Source: Schistocerca nitens (Eukaryota > Arthropoda > Insecta > Orthoptera > Acrididae). From it: 64,000 bases of DNA. Below the pieces are notes generated by a model. That model searched no databases. It saw nothing but the letters and a program-made list of their open reading frames with translations, and was not told the DNA's origin. The position numbers and the translations under genes were made by a program. Of this stretch, positions 40,372 through 51,194 are shown piece by piece (the first letter of the stretch is position 1; every line of letters starts with the position of its first letter). The stretch spans positions 535,763,383-535,827,382 of the forward strand of contig NC_064621.1 in the NCBI RefSeq assembly GCF_023898315.1, in the 5' to 3' direction.

Positions 40372-41180
40372 CATCTACTTCTGTACTCCCCAAGTCACCT
40401 TAAGGTCTGTGGCGAAAGGTACATTGTGTACTACTGTTAGTAAGCCTCCGTATGTACTCTAATTTCTCCAATTTAACTTTAGAGTCTTTTCAGGAGATGT
40501 ATGTAGGAGGAAGCTAAATTTTTCTTCGTTCTTCTAGGAAAGTACGCTAGAGGAATTTGAATAAGAAGTCATATCGTGAAACACAACGCCTCTGTCTTAG
40601 CATTGCCACAGGACGAGCATCTACATCGACATATTCATCATAGCCTGCAAGACACCTAATGGTGTGTGGCGGAGGGTACTTTTTGTACAACAAACTGAGC
40701 CCTCCAATCCTGTTCCACTCACGAATAGGACGTCGGAAGAATGATTGTCGGTAAGCCTCTGCGACGCTCTCACGTTTACTAAATGGACCTGTGAGGAAAC
40801 GCGCTGCCGTTTTTTGAATCTTATCTATTGCTCCTATAAACCCAACTTGTTTAAGGTACCAGTACGAGAAGCAGTACTCCGATATTGATCGAATGAGGAT
40901 TTTGTAACCTATCTCCTTTGTAGGTGTGTTCAATTTCCTATGATTAGTTTTATGTGTCTGTTTCACTTTAAATAGCTCCGCATCAAACTCACAATGAGTC
41001 TGACTGTGTCCCCAGATCGTGTGGTACTCGTGCAATCAAACAATAACGGATTTTTCGCTCGTTTACGTGCAATAATTGTGGATGAACTGGCAATCCTTGC
41101 ACCAAGCATCAAGGTTTTCCTGTGTTTCGCAACGACCTGCCAGCATTAAGATTTCTGTATGTTCAATAGCTTCACTGTCA
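40372..41180 (-). pseudogene. Stacked LINE 3'-end fragments
   Basis: Two minus-strand LINE 3' ends lie in series, each with the family-typical TACATCTAC or CATCTACATC...GGTGTGTGGCGGAGGGTAC terminus. The larger, 40615-41035, encodes ILIRSISEYCFSYWYL, AIDKIQKTAARFLTG and FFRRPIREWNRIG, the C-terminal end of a Jockey/CR1-like ORF2. A further piece at about 41060-41180 echoes the DAWC reverse transcriptase segment. All are 5'-truncated and dead. Confidence 0.8.
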
Positions 41181-42111
41181 CACAGCCTCATGAAGCTTCC
41201 GATGCTCTCCACTGCTCCACTGGCTCATTCATATACACTTAAAAAAAAAAAATAAAAAAAAATGATGCTTCACAAATGAGCAAGTCGAACATAAATGAGC
41301 AAGTCGATTTCGCGTTATCTTGAGGATATCGTGCCAAATTACGTCCAAGTATAACGTTAGATCGTCAAAATCCCGACCTGGTTGGAGGTCCCTTGTAGGG
41401 AAGCAGCCTACTCAATCCATATAGAATTCATATGCTTTACATTGTGTGCTAGCCTAGTCCACTCTAACTAGCTATGACGTCACGAATGTTGCGCAATACC
41501 TTAAAAGTAAAGTAAATGATCTGAAAAGTTAATAGAATGTCAGGAGTGATGCTAAAATAATGATGTGTTAAGTTTCAGTTTAGTAACTTTAACAGTTTTC
41601 GAAATTTGGACGTTTTACGGAAAAAAACATCGGCCCAACAGGAAGGAGCTAGAAACTTCAAAAATTTTTATTCGGATTCCTTTTTCATTGTAATTTGATG
41701 GAAACAGCATGCTGGATCTCACAAAGTAATATTATGGTTCAAATTCATGATTTTATGTTTGTGTTTCCTTAAAAGTACGGAAGCAAGATAGATTAAGTAA
41801 GTGATTGGATAAAGGTAGGATGTTTAGATTTAGGTGGAATGGAGATACGGTATAATAACAAAGATGTGAGAAGTTTCCAAAAGGTAGCTATAAAACTATA
41901 GCTGTAGCTTCTCTCCAAAGGGCAAGTCCAGAGCTCATCTATTGCATGCAGTGCAACCAAAATAATTCTCTCGCCAAAAGTATTTAACCTAGCTACATCA
42001 GAATTTTATTACAGATACTTACCTGTGTGCTGATAGCACAGTTAAATCGAGAGCTTCATTGGCCTTCATCGAATGAAGCAATTAATTATTTAATAACGTA
42101 AAGTGGTGTTC
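41181..42111. other. Unannotated spacer
   Basis: An A-rich stretch lies near 41240-41265. Otherwise there is no gene or named repeat. Confidence 0.45.
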
Positions 42112-42123
42112 TGCTAGCCCCAG

Positions 42124-42327
42124 TGCCGGCCGGTGTGGCCAAGTGGTTCTAGGCGCGTCGGTTTGGAACCGCGAGACCGCTACGGTCGCAGGTTCGAATC
42201 CTGCCTCGGGCATGGATGTGTGTGATGTCCTTAGGTTAGTTAGGTTTAAGTAGTTCTAAGTTCTAGGGGACTGATGACCTCAGATGTTAAGTCCCATAGT
42301 GCTCAGAGCCATTTGAACCATTTTTTT
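42124..42327 (+). mobile_element. SINE-A
   Basis: This full-length SINE-A has a GCCGGCCGGTGTGGCC head variant and a 12-base target duplication TGCTAGCCCCAG at 42112-42123 and 42328-42339. Confidence 0.95.
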
Positions 42328-42339
42328 GCTAGCCCCAGC

Positions 42340-42900
42340 GGCTAGTCAGTAAGGCAAATGTTGTCGGCTGCTCCTTCGGCGGTCCGCACCGCTGCTATAT
42401 AAATGAGAGCGCTGCGAGCTAGAGTCAGGCCCCAGTTCTCTTCTAGACTCGTATCAGCGCGCACTCCGTGTTGGAAGCCGCGTCGCGTCTGTGCAGTTGT
42501 AAGGAACATCCTTGGATGCCGTATTATGTAACTCGGTATGGATGTAACAATGAGTTCGCATTGTGGTAAAGTGTTGATTGGTTCAAATGGCTCTGAGCAC
42601 TATGCGACTTAACTTCTGAGGTCATCAGTCGCCTAGAACTTAGAACTAATTAAACCTAACTAACCTAAGGACATCACACACATCCATGCCCGAGGCAGGA
42701 TTCGAGCCTGCGACCGTAGCGGTCGCTCAGCTCCAGACTGTAGCGCCTAGAACGGCACGGCCACTCCGGCCGGCAAAGTGTTAATTGCGGAACGAATTCA
42801 GTGATTTATTCTCAGTTTGCGTATATCGTATTTTCACGTGTCGCCGCTGGACAGACCTTCTACCATTACTAGCGTGGCATTTGATGAGTACTAACATCAA
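42340..42900 (+). promoter_or_regulatory. TATA-containing block, possible solo LTR or promoter
   Basis: GCTATATAAATGAGAGCG at about 42395 resembles a TATA box. It is followed by GC-rich leader-like DNA and, beyond a SINE insertion, by CAAATTTTGGCGAGC at about 42898. Such a TTGGCG is often seen just after a gypsy-type LTR. It could be a lone old LTR or a host promoter; I cannot see the opposite end. Confidence 0.25.
42580..42774 (-). mobile_element. SINE-A, GCGACT/TCGCCT subfamily
   Basis: This reverse SINE-A has diagnostic variants TATGCGACTT, CAGTCGCCTAG, AACTAATTAAACC and GCTCAGCTCCAG, shared with the copies at 60.7 and 62.8 kb. The target duplication AAAGTGTT(G/A)ATT lies at 42568-42579 and 42775-42786. 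Confidence 0.94.
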
Positions 42901-43137
42901 ATTTTGGCGAGCAATCACTTTGAATATTTACATCGATAACGATTATTGAACAGTTTCGTTATCTAGGTTCCGCGCAATAGACTCTGAACAGCTCTGATAG
43001 TACAATAGCTGATAGTAGCATTGCTTGGGTGCACATTTGTCAGGAACTTTACGCTTTATCGTTTTCAGAATATAGTGAAAATTGTTATAGAAAACTGCAT
43101 TTTCTATGAATCCCAGACATCGTACTGTATCCTCAGC

Positions 43138-43307
43138 TACAGTCTGGAACCGCGCGACCTCTACGGTCGCAGGTTCGAATCCTGCCTCGGGCATGGATGT
43201 GTGTGATGTCCCTAGGTTAGTTAGCTTTAAGTAGTTCTAAGTTCTAGGGGACTGATGACCTCAGAAGTTTAAGTCCCATAGTGCTCAGAGCCATTTGAAC
43301 CATTTTT
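43138..43307 (+). mobile_element. SINE-A, 5'-truncated
   Basis: It lacks the A-box part and begins at TACAGTCTGGAACCG. The B-box and tail are intact. The target duplication TGTATC(C/G)TCAGC lies at 43126-43137 and 43308-43319. Confidence 0.92.
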
Positions 43308-43419
43308 TGTATCGTCAGCGTAATGAACTTCAATGATCAGTAACTTTATTTCTCCATCAGAGTGGGCACAGTGAACTTTAATTACAGGCATCTCGTTTTC
43401 GCTAATCACTTTCTGGTTG

Positions 43420-44340
43420 CCAACATTGTAGCTAGAGAGCCTGTGTTGAGAATGGTAACAATACAATAGAAAATGCTCCACGCGCCGCCCCACACCCTGT
43501 CCCTGTTGCTTCAAACGTTCTCATTTGGGGATGGGATTTAGCGACCTTGCTGGACAAGGTAGGTTCGGAAACACGAAGAGAAGCAATTGAAACTCTCGTC
43601 GTGTGCAGATGGGCATTATCTTTCTGATATGTAAGCCCTCGATAGCTTGCCGTGAAAGGCAACATAACGGGGACAGAATATCGTCGACGTACCGCTGTAC
43701 TATAGTGGTGCCGCGGATGACAACCGAACAAGTCCTGCCATGAAGAGCAATGGTTCCCCAGACCATTGCTCCTGGTTGTATGGCCGGATGGCTGGCGACA
43801 GTAAGATCGGTGTCCCACCACTGTCCGGGGCGTCTCCACACACTTCTCCGCTGGTCATCAGTACTCGGTTCGATGCGGGACTCATCACTGAAGACAATTC
43901 TTCTCAAGTCAAGGAGATCCCGTGCCGAATGTGGCAGACACCATTGCAAACGAGTTTGTTGGTGAACAGAAATCAATGGTAGTCGGCAAAAGGGGCGCCG
44001 TGAGCTCAGACCCCCTTCTGTGAGCCGCCTGTTGATGGTTCTTGTGGTCACTGAAGCACAAGTTGCACGTCGGATCGATGACAGTGATGAATCCGGGGCT
44101 CTGAGAGCCACTCGAACGATTGCTCCGTTCCTCTAATTCGACCGCTTCCTTCTTGACTCAGCGTTTGGCCGTGGTTCACCCATTTCTGCCAACATCGTCG
44201 AATAATGACATCACTCCTATTCAAATGTGGAGCGATTTGCCGGTTACTACAACCGGCTTCTTTGAGCCCAAACTACACATCCTCTCTCGAATGCTGACAT
44301 CTGCGTATACTGTTCACGTGCCTGTCTGAGGGGCATAGTT
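43420..44340 (-). pseudogene. Tc1-like transposase relic
   Basis: On the minus strand frames give SNRQIAPHLNRSD, TRTINRRLTEGGLSSRRPF, IVFSDESRI (first Asp) and AMVWGTIALHGR. After a frame change come KDNAHLHTTRVSIASL (second Asp) and the remains of a SPDLSP-like motif (RSLNPIP). Terminal repeats were not found. It differs from the 12.6-kb family and is old. Confidence 0.85.
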
Positions 44341-44554
44341 GCGACACAAAACTGCGCGGAATGAAATTCGCAAAGGCTTTATGTCCTGGTATCGACGTGT
44401 GAAATTGCTCTGCAGCGTCATATATTCATCTATCAGCCGCCAAAGTTTACCGTTTTGCATTTTCCGTCGATACCTGTATGAATATCAATTTGAGACCAAT
44501 TTGCATAACTCGTTCGTGGTGCGTCGTTATTTTTGTCTTTGAGGTATATCGTTT

Positions 44555-44830
44555 ACGGTAATGGTCCTGTATCATTCCTTTGGGAAACGCCAGAAACTAG
44601 ATTTGCATTTGAAATTTCTACCCTTTATAACATGCTCCGTTCTGTTATCTAAAAACTCTCTGCTCCAACCACAAGTCTGATGTGATACGTTTTGCTCATT
44701 TGACGACAGTGGACAACTGTATCGAACGTCTTCCGTAGGTGAAGAAACATAGTATGAGCTTGGGCATCGGTACCTCCGCTAACAGATCGTGTTTGTAATG
44801 ATTTCTGTTGCCTATTGCACAGCATAACAA
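44555..44830 (-). pseudogene. LINE reverse transcriptase scrap
   Basis: A minus-strand frame reads FLHLRKTFDTVVHCRQMSK, equivalent to the LDFRKAFDTV motif of the LINE at 1-945. The flanks decay quickly. Confidence 0.65.
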
Positions 44831-44924
44831 CAACAAAATATGTCTCGTTGTGAGACTGCTTGTGAAAATAATATGTATTATGAAGTAGTAGCAACAATCG
44901 AAAGAAAAGGAAAATTTGTGTTGA

Positions 44925-45210
44925 GACATGGAGATGATAGATAAACTCCAGTGGAAGACTCTGCAAGAGAGACGCTCAGTAGCTCGATACAGGCTTATGT
45001 TGAAGTTTCGAGAACATACCTTCACCGAGGAGTCAAGCAGTATATTGCTTTCTCCTACGTATATCTTGCGAAGAGACCATGACGATAAAATCAGAGAAAT
45101 TAGAGGCCACACAGAGGCATACCGACAATCTTTCTTTCCACGATCAATACGAGACTGGAATAGACACACCGTCACATGGCTTGCGGAGTATGGATGTAGA
45201 TGTAGAATAA
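44925..45210 (+). pseudogene. LINE 3'-end fragment
   Basis: The plus strand encodes LQWKTLQERRSVARYRL, PTYILRRDHDDKIREIRG and EAYRQSFFPRSIRDWNRH, then the terminal GGAGTATGGATGTAGATGTAG. This is the C-terminal end and 3' tip of the Jockey/CR1-like LINE family present elsewhere in the window. Confidence 0.85.
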
Positions 45211-46064
45211 AAAAAGTCAATGATAAGATGGTGGAATTTACCTTCAAAATAGTATTGCTTATAACATATGTTTATGTATTGGAGGAGGGAATAAACATAA
45301 AAGTTGAAGGAGAACACGCTGTCACTTTTTAGAGTTGTGTGTGCACTGGTTCATACGCAGAAGAATCGCATCAGATCACATATACAAAGCATCGCAGGAG
45401 GATTGGCCAGTATTCGCAGATACGACAGGAACCATCATTCGAAGCAAAGAAATCCAGTAAATATGGGCTTTAAATTGTATAACTTAAGTGTTATAAGCAC
45501 CTCGTCAGCTTCGATATTGTGAAACAAATATCTTCCACTATAAACCTACGGTTTCCATCTTATAGACGGAAATAGTATGGATCAAAACAAAAGAATTGTC
45601 TAATTACTGTGGGCTGTAAACTGCATACGTTAAGAGGTATCAGCACTTGTTCAGTGGATGAGATGTGTTTCACAGCTGCGAAGATAAGCAAATGTCTTAG
45701 CTCTGAAGGTTTGTGTTTTAGAGCCCATGTTTACTGACTTTTCTGCTTCGAACGATCGTTTCTGTCACATCTATGAATATAGACCATTCATCCTGGGTCA
45801 CCCTGTATAAGACGGAAGCTTTGCTTATCCCGGCGACAGAAGTTTTACTCCTGAGGACAATGGTGGTGACAGCTCGATCATTTTGACTCAACTCACGCAA
45901 GTCGTAACCTGAGATAACATAATCCAGTTTCACCACCGTGAAAATCTCAGATGACACGTAGTCATGCTGACCTAAAACTACGTAGGTTTCTTAGTGGAGG
46001 CTGCACTTGTTCAAGTAGATGTCAGAAATATCACGTCTTTTGTTTGTAGGCTTGCAAAACACCT
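45211..46064. other. Unannotated spacer
   Basis: A GTCACCCTGTATAA near 45800 resembles a mariner-type terminus, but no partner end or coding frame was recognised. Confidence 0.4.
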
Positions 46065-46200
46065 TCGGGTAATGCTGGTTCACAAAGATCATACGTATAT
46101 TTGGTTCCAGAAACTTTCTGTATGCTAGATCGGGACTGAAGTGTGGAATCTTGGCTTTCACCGCAGTTCTCTTACCAACTGAGCTATCCAAGCACTATCC
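46065..46200 (-). mobile_element. tRNA-derived SINE relic (fourth type)
   Basis: In reverse complement it reads CTTGGATAGCTCAGTTGGTA followed by AGAGAAC, a nearly perfect tRNA A-box. After a degenerate B-box region (CACTTCAGTCCCGATC) comes CAGAAAGTTTCTGG. I recognise the arrangement from a common grasshopper repeat. It is too degenerate to be a working tRNA gene. Confidence 0.65.
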
Positions 46201-46668
46201 GCATCAAAAGTTCGAGCAACACCGTCGTTCAAATCAGAAACAACTTCCGCATACGAGAATCTTAATCCCATTTGTTCTTGCATGATTACATTGTCCCTTA
46301 AAACTTACCACATCTATGAACAGAATCCGCAAGTCACCATACGGCTCACGGCGGAGGTTGCCTTGTAAATATTTTTTATATTGTATACATTTGTATATGT
46401 GTATTCGAATTGATTGACAGGGTAGGCCATCTTATAGTCGTTGATCATTCAACAGTAAATTTTGCCGTTATTTTCAGTTTGCAAATGACATTTTATTAAA
46501 TCAAACTGTTTCGTACTGTTAGTTTCGTAATATTTCTGATTATAAATATATACTAGCCCGCTTTCACTTAGGTAAGAGGTATGGTCCCGTGCGCTCCACA
46601 CGTGTATAAGTTACATTAAAATCAAATGGCAGAGGCTATGGCGTATTTCACCCGTCAATATTGTGACT
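46201..46668. other. Unannotated spacer
   Basis: Nothing recognised; AT-rich. Confidence 0.45.
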
Positions 46669-46669
46669 C

Positions 46670-47648
46670 TAACGAGGGAACCTCCCCATCGCACCCCTCT
46701 CAGATTTAGTTATAAGTTGGCACATTGGACAGGCCTTGAAAAACTAAACACAGATCAATCGAGAATACAGGAACAAGTTGTGTGAAACTATGAAAAAAAA
46801 GCAAAATATACAAACAGAGTAGTCCATGCACTGGACAGGCAACATCAAGGATAGCGTGAGCTCAGGAGCGCCGTGGTCCCGTGGTCCCGTGGTTAGCGTG
46901 AGCAGCTGCCGAACGAGAAGTCATTGGTTCAAGTCTTCCCTCGAGTGAAAAGTTTAATTTTTTATTTTCAGACAATTATTATCTGTCCGTCCGATGCGAT
47001 CACTTTTTTTGGGATTGATTATCACGTCCACAAGAAAACCTAAATCGGGCAAGGTAGAAGATTCTTTTTACCCAATCGCCAAGTGTACAATTTAAGTGGG
47101 TCAACAACATATTCCTGTCATGTGACGCACATGCCGTCACCAGTGTCGAATAGAATACATCAGACGTGTTTTCCTGTGGAGGAATCGGTTGACCTATGAC
47201 CTCGCGATAAAATGTTTTCGGTTCCCATTGGAGAGGCACGTCCTTTCGTCTACTAATTGCACGGTTTTGCGGTGCGGTCGCAAAACACGGACACTAAACT
47301 TATTACAGTGAACAGAGACGTCAAGGAACGAACGGACAGATCATAACTTTGCGAAAATAAAAAAAAGTAAACTTTTCACTCGAGGGAAGACTTGAACCAA
47401 GTACCTCTCGTTCCGCAGCTGCTCACATTAACCACTGGACCACGGCGCTCCTGAGCTCACATTAGCCTTGATGTTGTCTATCTTGCGCATGGACTACTCA
47501 GTCTGTATATTTTGCTTATTTTTTTCATAGTTCCACTCAACTTCTTCCTGTTTTCTCGATTGATATGTGTTCTGTTTTTCAAGGCCTATCCACTGTGCCA
47601 ACTTATAACTAAATCTGAGAGGGGTGCGATGGGGAGATTCCCTTGTAA
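46670..47648. mobile_element. Fold-back element with tRNA-like boxes in both arms
   Basis: The arms, about 285 bp each at 46676-46960 and 47360-47642, are inverted copies. The outer ends are GGGAACCTCCCCATCGCACC and its mirror. Each arm contains a tRNA-like segment: GTGGTTAGCGTGAGCAGC (A-box) and TTGGTTCAAGTCTTCCC (B-box) on the left, mirrored at about 47390-47455. The 400-bp middle encodes nothing recognisable. No transposase and no clear target duplication were found, so it is non-autonomous and of uncertain class. Confidence 0.85.
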
Positions 47649-47662
47649 GTAAAAATAATATA

Positions 47663-49183
47663 CAGGGTGAAAAGTATTTAAACCGACAAACTCTGGGAGA
47701 TTGTAGGGGACATCAAAACAAATATTTTTCTCTAATGTCATTTTTTCCTATGAGGAATATTTAAACCGGTGGAGGCCGTATTACGATCTTCAGCTGTTAG
47801 AGGCCGTATTACAATCTTCAATTGTTAGAGGGTGTATTATGCTCTTCAGTTGCAGGCAACTGCTGTCCACCAGTGTAGTAGAGCATTGTCTCTGTTTACT
47901 AATGGACCGATACACCTGGAGTGAGTACACTGATATGGTTGGTGCGTACTACGCAGCGCACCATAACGGACGAGGTGCACAGCGGGTTTATCAACAACAA
48001 TATCCTAATCACCGTATCCCGCATCATACGACCTTTGCTGCTGTGTACCAATGTCTGCGTGAGACCGGGTCATTTAGCAGGGACCCTGGACAGGGACGCC
48101 GTCGCACGGTAAGAACGCTGCAATTTGAGGAAGCTGTCTTGCAGCCTATGGAGCGGAATCCTTCAATCAGGACTCGTGCGATTGCACGTAACATGTGGAC
48201 GAATCAGACGAATGTAAGAACAGTCCTTCGAGAGCAATTGTTACGTCCATTTCACTTACAGCGTGTCCACAACCTGGAACCAGTTGATTATCCACCCAGA
48301 GCACAGTTTTCGCAGTGGTATCTGGAACAGTGTAAAATGCATCCTATATTTCCATCATGTGTGTTGTTTATCGATGAAGCAACGTTTGGGCGTGATGGAG
48401 TCTTCAACATGCACAATTCGCATGTTTGGAGTGAGGATAACCCACATGCCACAGTTACTAGCGCTCATCAAGTGCGGTTCTTCGTTAATGTGTGGGGCGG
48501 TGTTGTTGGGGACTGTTTAATTGGGCCGTATCTGCTACCTAGGCCATTAAATGGCAGGAACTATTACAATTTTCTCTCCAGGGCATTGCCAGAATTGCTG
48601 GAAGGTGTCCCGCTCCCTACAAGACAACGCATGTGGTTCCAACATGACGGGGCGCCGGCACATTTCAGTCGTCGTGTGGTTCAATTCCCGGACCGACGGT
48701 TCCCAGAAACGTGGATTAGCAGAGGTGGTCCTGTACCAAGGCCTTCTCGATCCCCAGATATGTCCCCTCTGAACTTTTTTGTGTGGGGAGAGATGCGCAA
48801 CCTTGTTTACGCAACTCCTATTGCATCAGAAGAGTATCTGGTTGCCCGGATAGTAGCAGCAGCAGGAACAACTCAGAATACTCCAGGGGTTTTTGCCAGT
48901 GTCAGACAGAACACGATCCGACGGTGTAACCTTTGTTTACGTGTCAATGGAGGCATTTTTGAAAATCTACTGTAATTGAAATTGGGTTCTGTTAATGTGT
49001 TGTCTCTTGGTCATAAAAAAATGGAAAAGTGTTTGTTGGTTTAATTAATCTTCCGCCAGAGAAATCCTCCTCTGCCGCTTTAAATACTCCTCATAGGGAA
49101 AAAATGACATTAGGGAAAATATTTGTTTTGATGTCCCCTCTACTACCTCCCTGAGTTTGTCGGTTTAAGTGCTTTCCACCCTG
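47663..49183 (+). mobile_element. DD41D mariner-type transposon, full-length copy
   Basis: The inverted repeats are the same as in the element at 5040-6528 (CAGGGTGAAAAGTATTTAAA at the left, its mirror CACCCTG at the right). TA lies at 47661-47662 and 49184-49185. The 1521-bp element contains one uninterrupted transposase frame. It landed 15 bases from the fold-back element. Confidence 0.95.
47902..48975 (+). CDS. DD41D mariner-type transposase, open frame with third Asp changed
   Basis: This 357-aa protein starts at the ATG at 47902 (MDRYTWSEYTDMVGAYY). An ATG 21 codons upstream is in frame but outside the conserved protein. Order: HTH region, linker RRRTVRTLQFEEA, first motif LFIDEATFGRDG, NPHATVTSAHQVRFFVNVWGG-type core, second motif FQHDGAPAHFSRR, and third motif RSPDMSPLNFFVWGEM. 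I count 41 residues between the second Asp and the third position. In this copy that position reads Asn instead of the Asp usual in relatives, which should abolish catalysis even though the frame is open. Confidence 0.9.
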   Translation: MDRYTWSEYTDMVGAYYAAHHNGRGAQRVYQQQYPNHRIPHHTTFAAVYQCLRETGSFSRDPGQGRRRTVRTLQFEEAVLQPMERNPSIRTRAIARNMWTNQTNVRTVLREQLLRPFHLQRVHNLEPVDYPPRAQFSQWYLEQCKMHPIFPSCVLFIDEATFGRDGVFNMHNSHVWSEDNPHATVTSAHQVRFFVNVWGGVVGDCLIGPYLLPRPLNGRNYYNFLSRALPELLEGVPLPTRQRMWFQHDGAPAHFSRRVVQFPDRRFPETWISRGGPVPRPSRSPDMSPLNFFVWGEMRNLVYATPIASEEYLVARIVAAAGTTQNTPGVFASVRQNTIRRCNLCLRVNGGIFENLL

Positions 49184-49312
49184 TATTTTAGTACAGAACA
49201 CGCCATCAGTGGTAACCAAACGTGATTGTGACAGGTGCCCATGCTCTAAACTGACGACAACGTTCCTTTTCGACTTGGAATATATTAACTAAATTAAATT
49301 TCCTTACCTACA

Positions 49313-49372
49313 TCTACATCTACATTTATACTCCGCAAGCCACGCAACTGTGTGTGGCGGTCGGGAGCGTAG
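49313..49372 (-). pseudogene. LINE 3' tip
   Basis: CATCTACATCTACATTTATA followed by CTCCGCAAGCCAC and TGTGTGTGGCGG is the reverse of the Jockey/CR1-like LINE 3' terminus. Only about 60 bases remain. Confidence 0.8.
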
Positions 49373-49604
49373 GTGGGAGTTTACAAATCCGAACTTGAGT
49401 TACGCACGTCACGACTATTACGCGAGGACACTACCGTGAAACACTTCGTGGTCTTAAGCCTCTAGAATTATCAGTGTAATGCTGGTGTAATCCTGCCAGA
49501 ACTTTCGATCGTGGTACTACTGTACGACACCTAAATAGGTGTGCCTCTTACTTCGGTATTAATAAACTGCAGTGCATACTCGACGCAAATTTTCTCGGAA
49601 TATT

Positions 49605-49895
49605 GCAAACTACTCGCGGCGCGTATTCGGGCACGATGCCCAGTGGGACAGCCGGGTTCGCGGTACTGGCATAATGACCCGGCGACTCTGCGCCCCGTGA
49701 TGGCGGTAATTCCGGCGAGGAGCTACTTTAGCTGAGCCTCGGGGCCTCCGCCGCCACCCGACACGGCCGCCATTTGTATTAATGAGCCGAGGAGCGCAGC
49801 CCGGCACTGGCGGCGCTGCCGGGAAGAATATAGGGGGCGCGAGAGGCGGGACTGTGCATCATCTGCCTGATGACGTAGGCGTATCGCACCGAGCA
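49605..49895. promoter_or_regulatory. CpG-rich island, possible regulatory DNA
   Basis: The stretch is strongly GC-rich with frequent CpG (CTCGCGGCGCG, GGCCGCCAT, GGGGGCGCGAGAGGCGGG) and is followed by CTGATGACGTAGGCG, which contains a TGACGT core. Frames of 64-106 codons cover it but have no domain. A host promoter is possible but unproven. Confidence 0.3.
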
Positions 49896-51185
49896 TTCGA
49901 TTACGGTACCGCGCAGCCCTATATATGCACTGCTGACCGTTAAAACTGCAACACCAGAGAGGATAGCAAGTGTCGTGTGCGTATAGTATACTAAAGTGCG
50001 CGTCACTTACGACGGCGGCCGAGTTTATGTTCGTTCTGCGCATCTGACGTCACAAAACACTGTCAGCCAATGGACAGAGAACGACGTTGCCAGAGCTCGA
50101 CTGCAGTGCAGAGCACGGACGAGTGTCTTCAGTTTTAGAAACGTTCGGTCATAAATAAAGTAATTGAACAAAAGCAATGTCTTGATAGCAAAATTTCTTT
50201 TATAGAGAGTTTGGAAAAAGCATTCTTCATATTCTATTAATTAATTGAACCAAACAAGCAATAAGCCTCCTAATTCAGGCGATAGCAAGGAAAGGTGTTT
50301 GTATCATTCTCATTCATAGTCATACCAACAGTATTTGTCGATATTTTGCGTCATACTTTAAAATCCTCCAGGAAGGACATTGGGTGACGAGCTGCATTAG
50401 CGTAATTGTTAAAATGTTTGACTGCTGAGCGTAAGATTCTGAGTTCAAACCGTGTTTGGTGCTTAATATTTTCTTTATTTAAAAACAATATCTAAGTGTC
50501 TTACTTCATGAATTTCATTCGTTTGAATGTAATTTTTTGAAATTTCTAGTGGCAACTAAAATCGACCATACGGAAAGTATACTCTCTGCAAACTCTTCAA
50601 AATTTCGTGTAATGGTTTACTACATTTAATGCTGCACAATAACTGCGTTGAACATCGAAACAAAATTAAGTCATTTATGGGGGGGGGGGGGAGTATCAGT
50701 CAAGAAGATGTGTAAAAATCAAATTATTGGACCAAATAGTTTTTGTGAAATCGAATGATAAGTGTGTCAAAGCAGTCGGAACACCTTGTATCTGCACAGG
50801 CGAGCAGTGCAGTGATGACAAAATCGCGCACAGCGCAGATTGCGGGGACCACGTCTCTGTAGCAGCGAAAGGGTTAATGCGGCCGTGGTGGCTTTACTTC
50901 ATAAACTGCGCGCTCCCCCCTAAACGTAAGTTTGCTTGGCGCATGCAACTGGCAACGCAGCAATCTTCCGCGTCTGGGCGGGCATGCGCGAACCGCCAAG
51001 ATAAAAGAATTGAACTATAGGAAGCATACGCGATTTAATATTTAGGTCACTTGGGAGGGGGGGGGGGGGAGGGGGCACAAGGCGTGAAATTCAGTACAGA
51101 GGGCTGTCAGCTCTGGCGGCAACAACAGCTCTAACCCGGATGTACATCAAGTCGAATTGCGTTCAGAGGGCGGGTATACGAGGGA
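49896..51185. other. Unclassified repeat-like sequence with a tRNA-like segment
   Basis: At about 50388-50462 a tRNA-like stretch (GCATTAGCGTAATTGTTA, then GAGTTCAAACCGTG) suggests a SINE or another fold-back element. G-runs occur near 50680 and 51055. A 97-codon frame at 50727-51020 has no recognisable domain. Confidence 0.4.
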
Positions 51186-51194
51186 CATTCAATA

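Noticed and set aside
46110-46196. Possible real tRNA with a near-perfect TAGCTCAGTTGGTA A-box
   Set aside because: The B-box is degenerate and the 3' sequence matches a repeat tail, so a SINE relic is more likely.
50727-51020. 97-codon frame with several Cys residues
   Set aside because: The Cys are not in a recognisable zinc-finger or toxin pattern, there is no signal peptide, and the surroundings look repeat-like.
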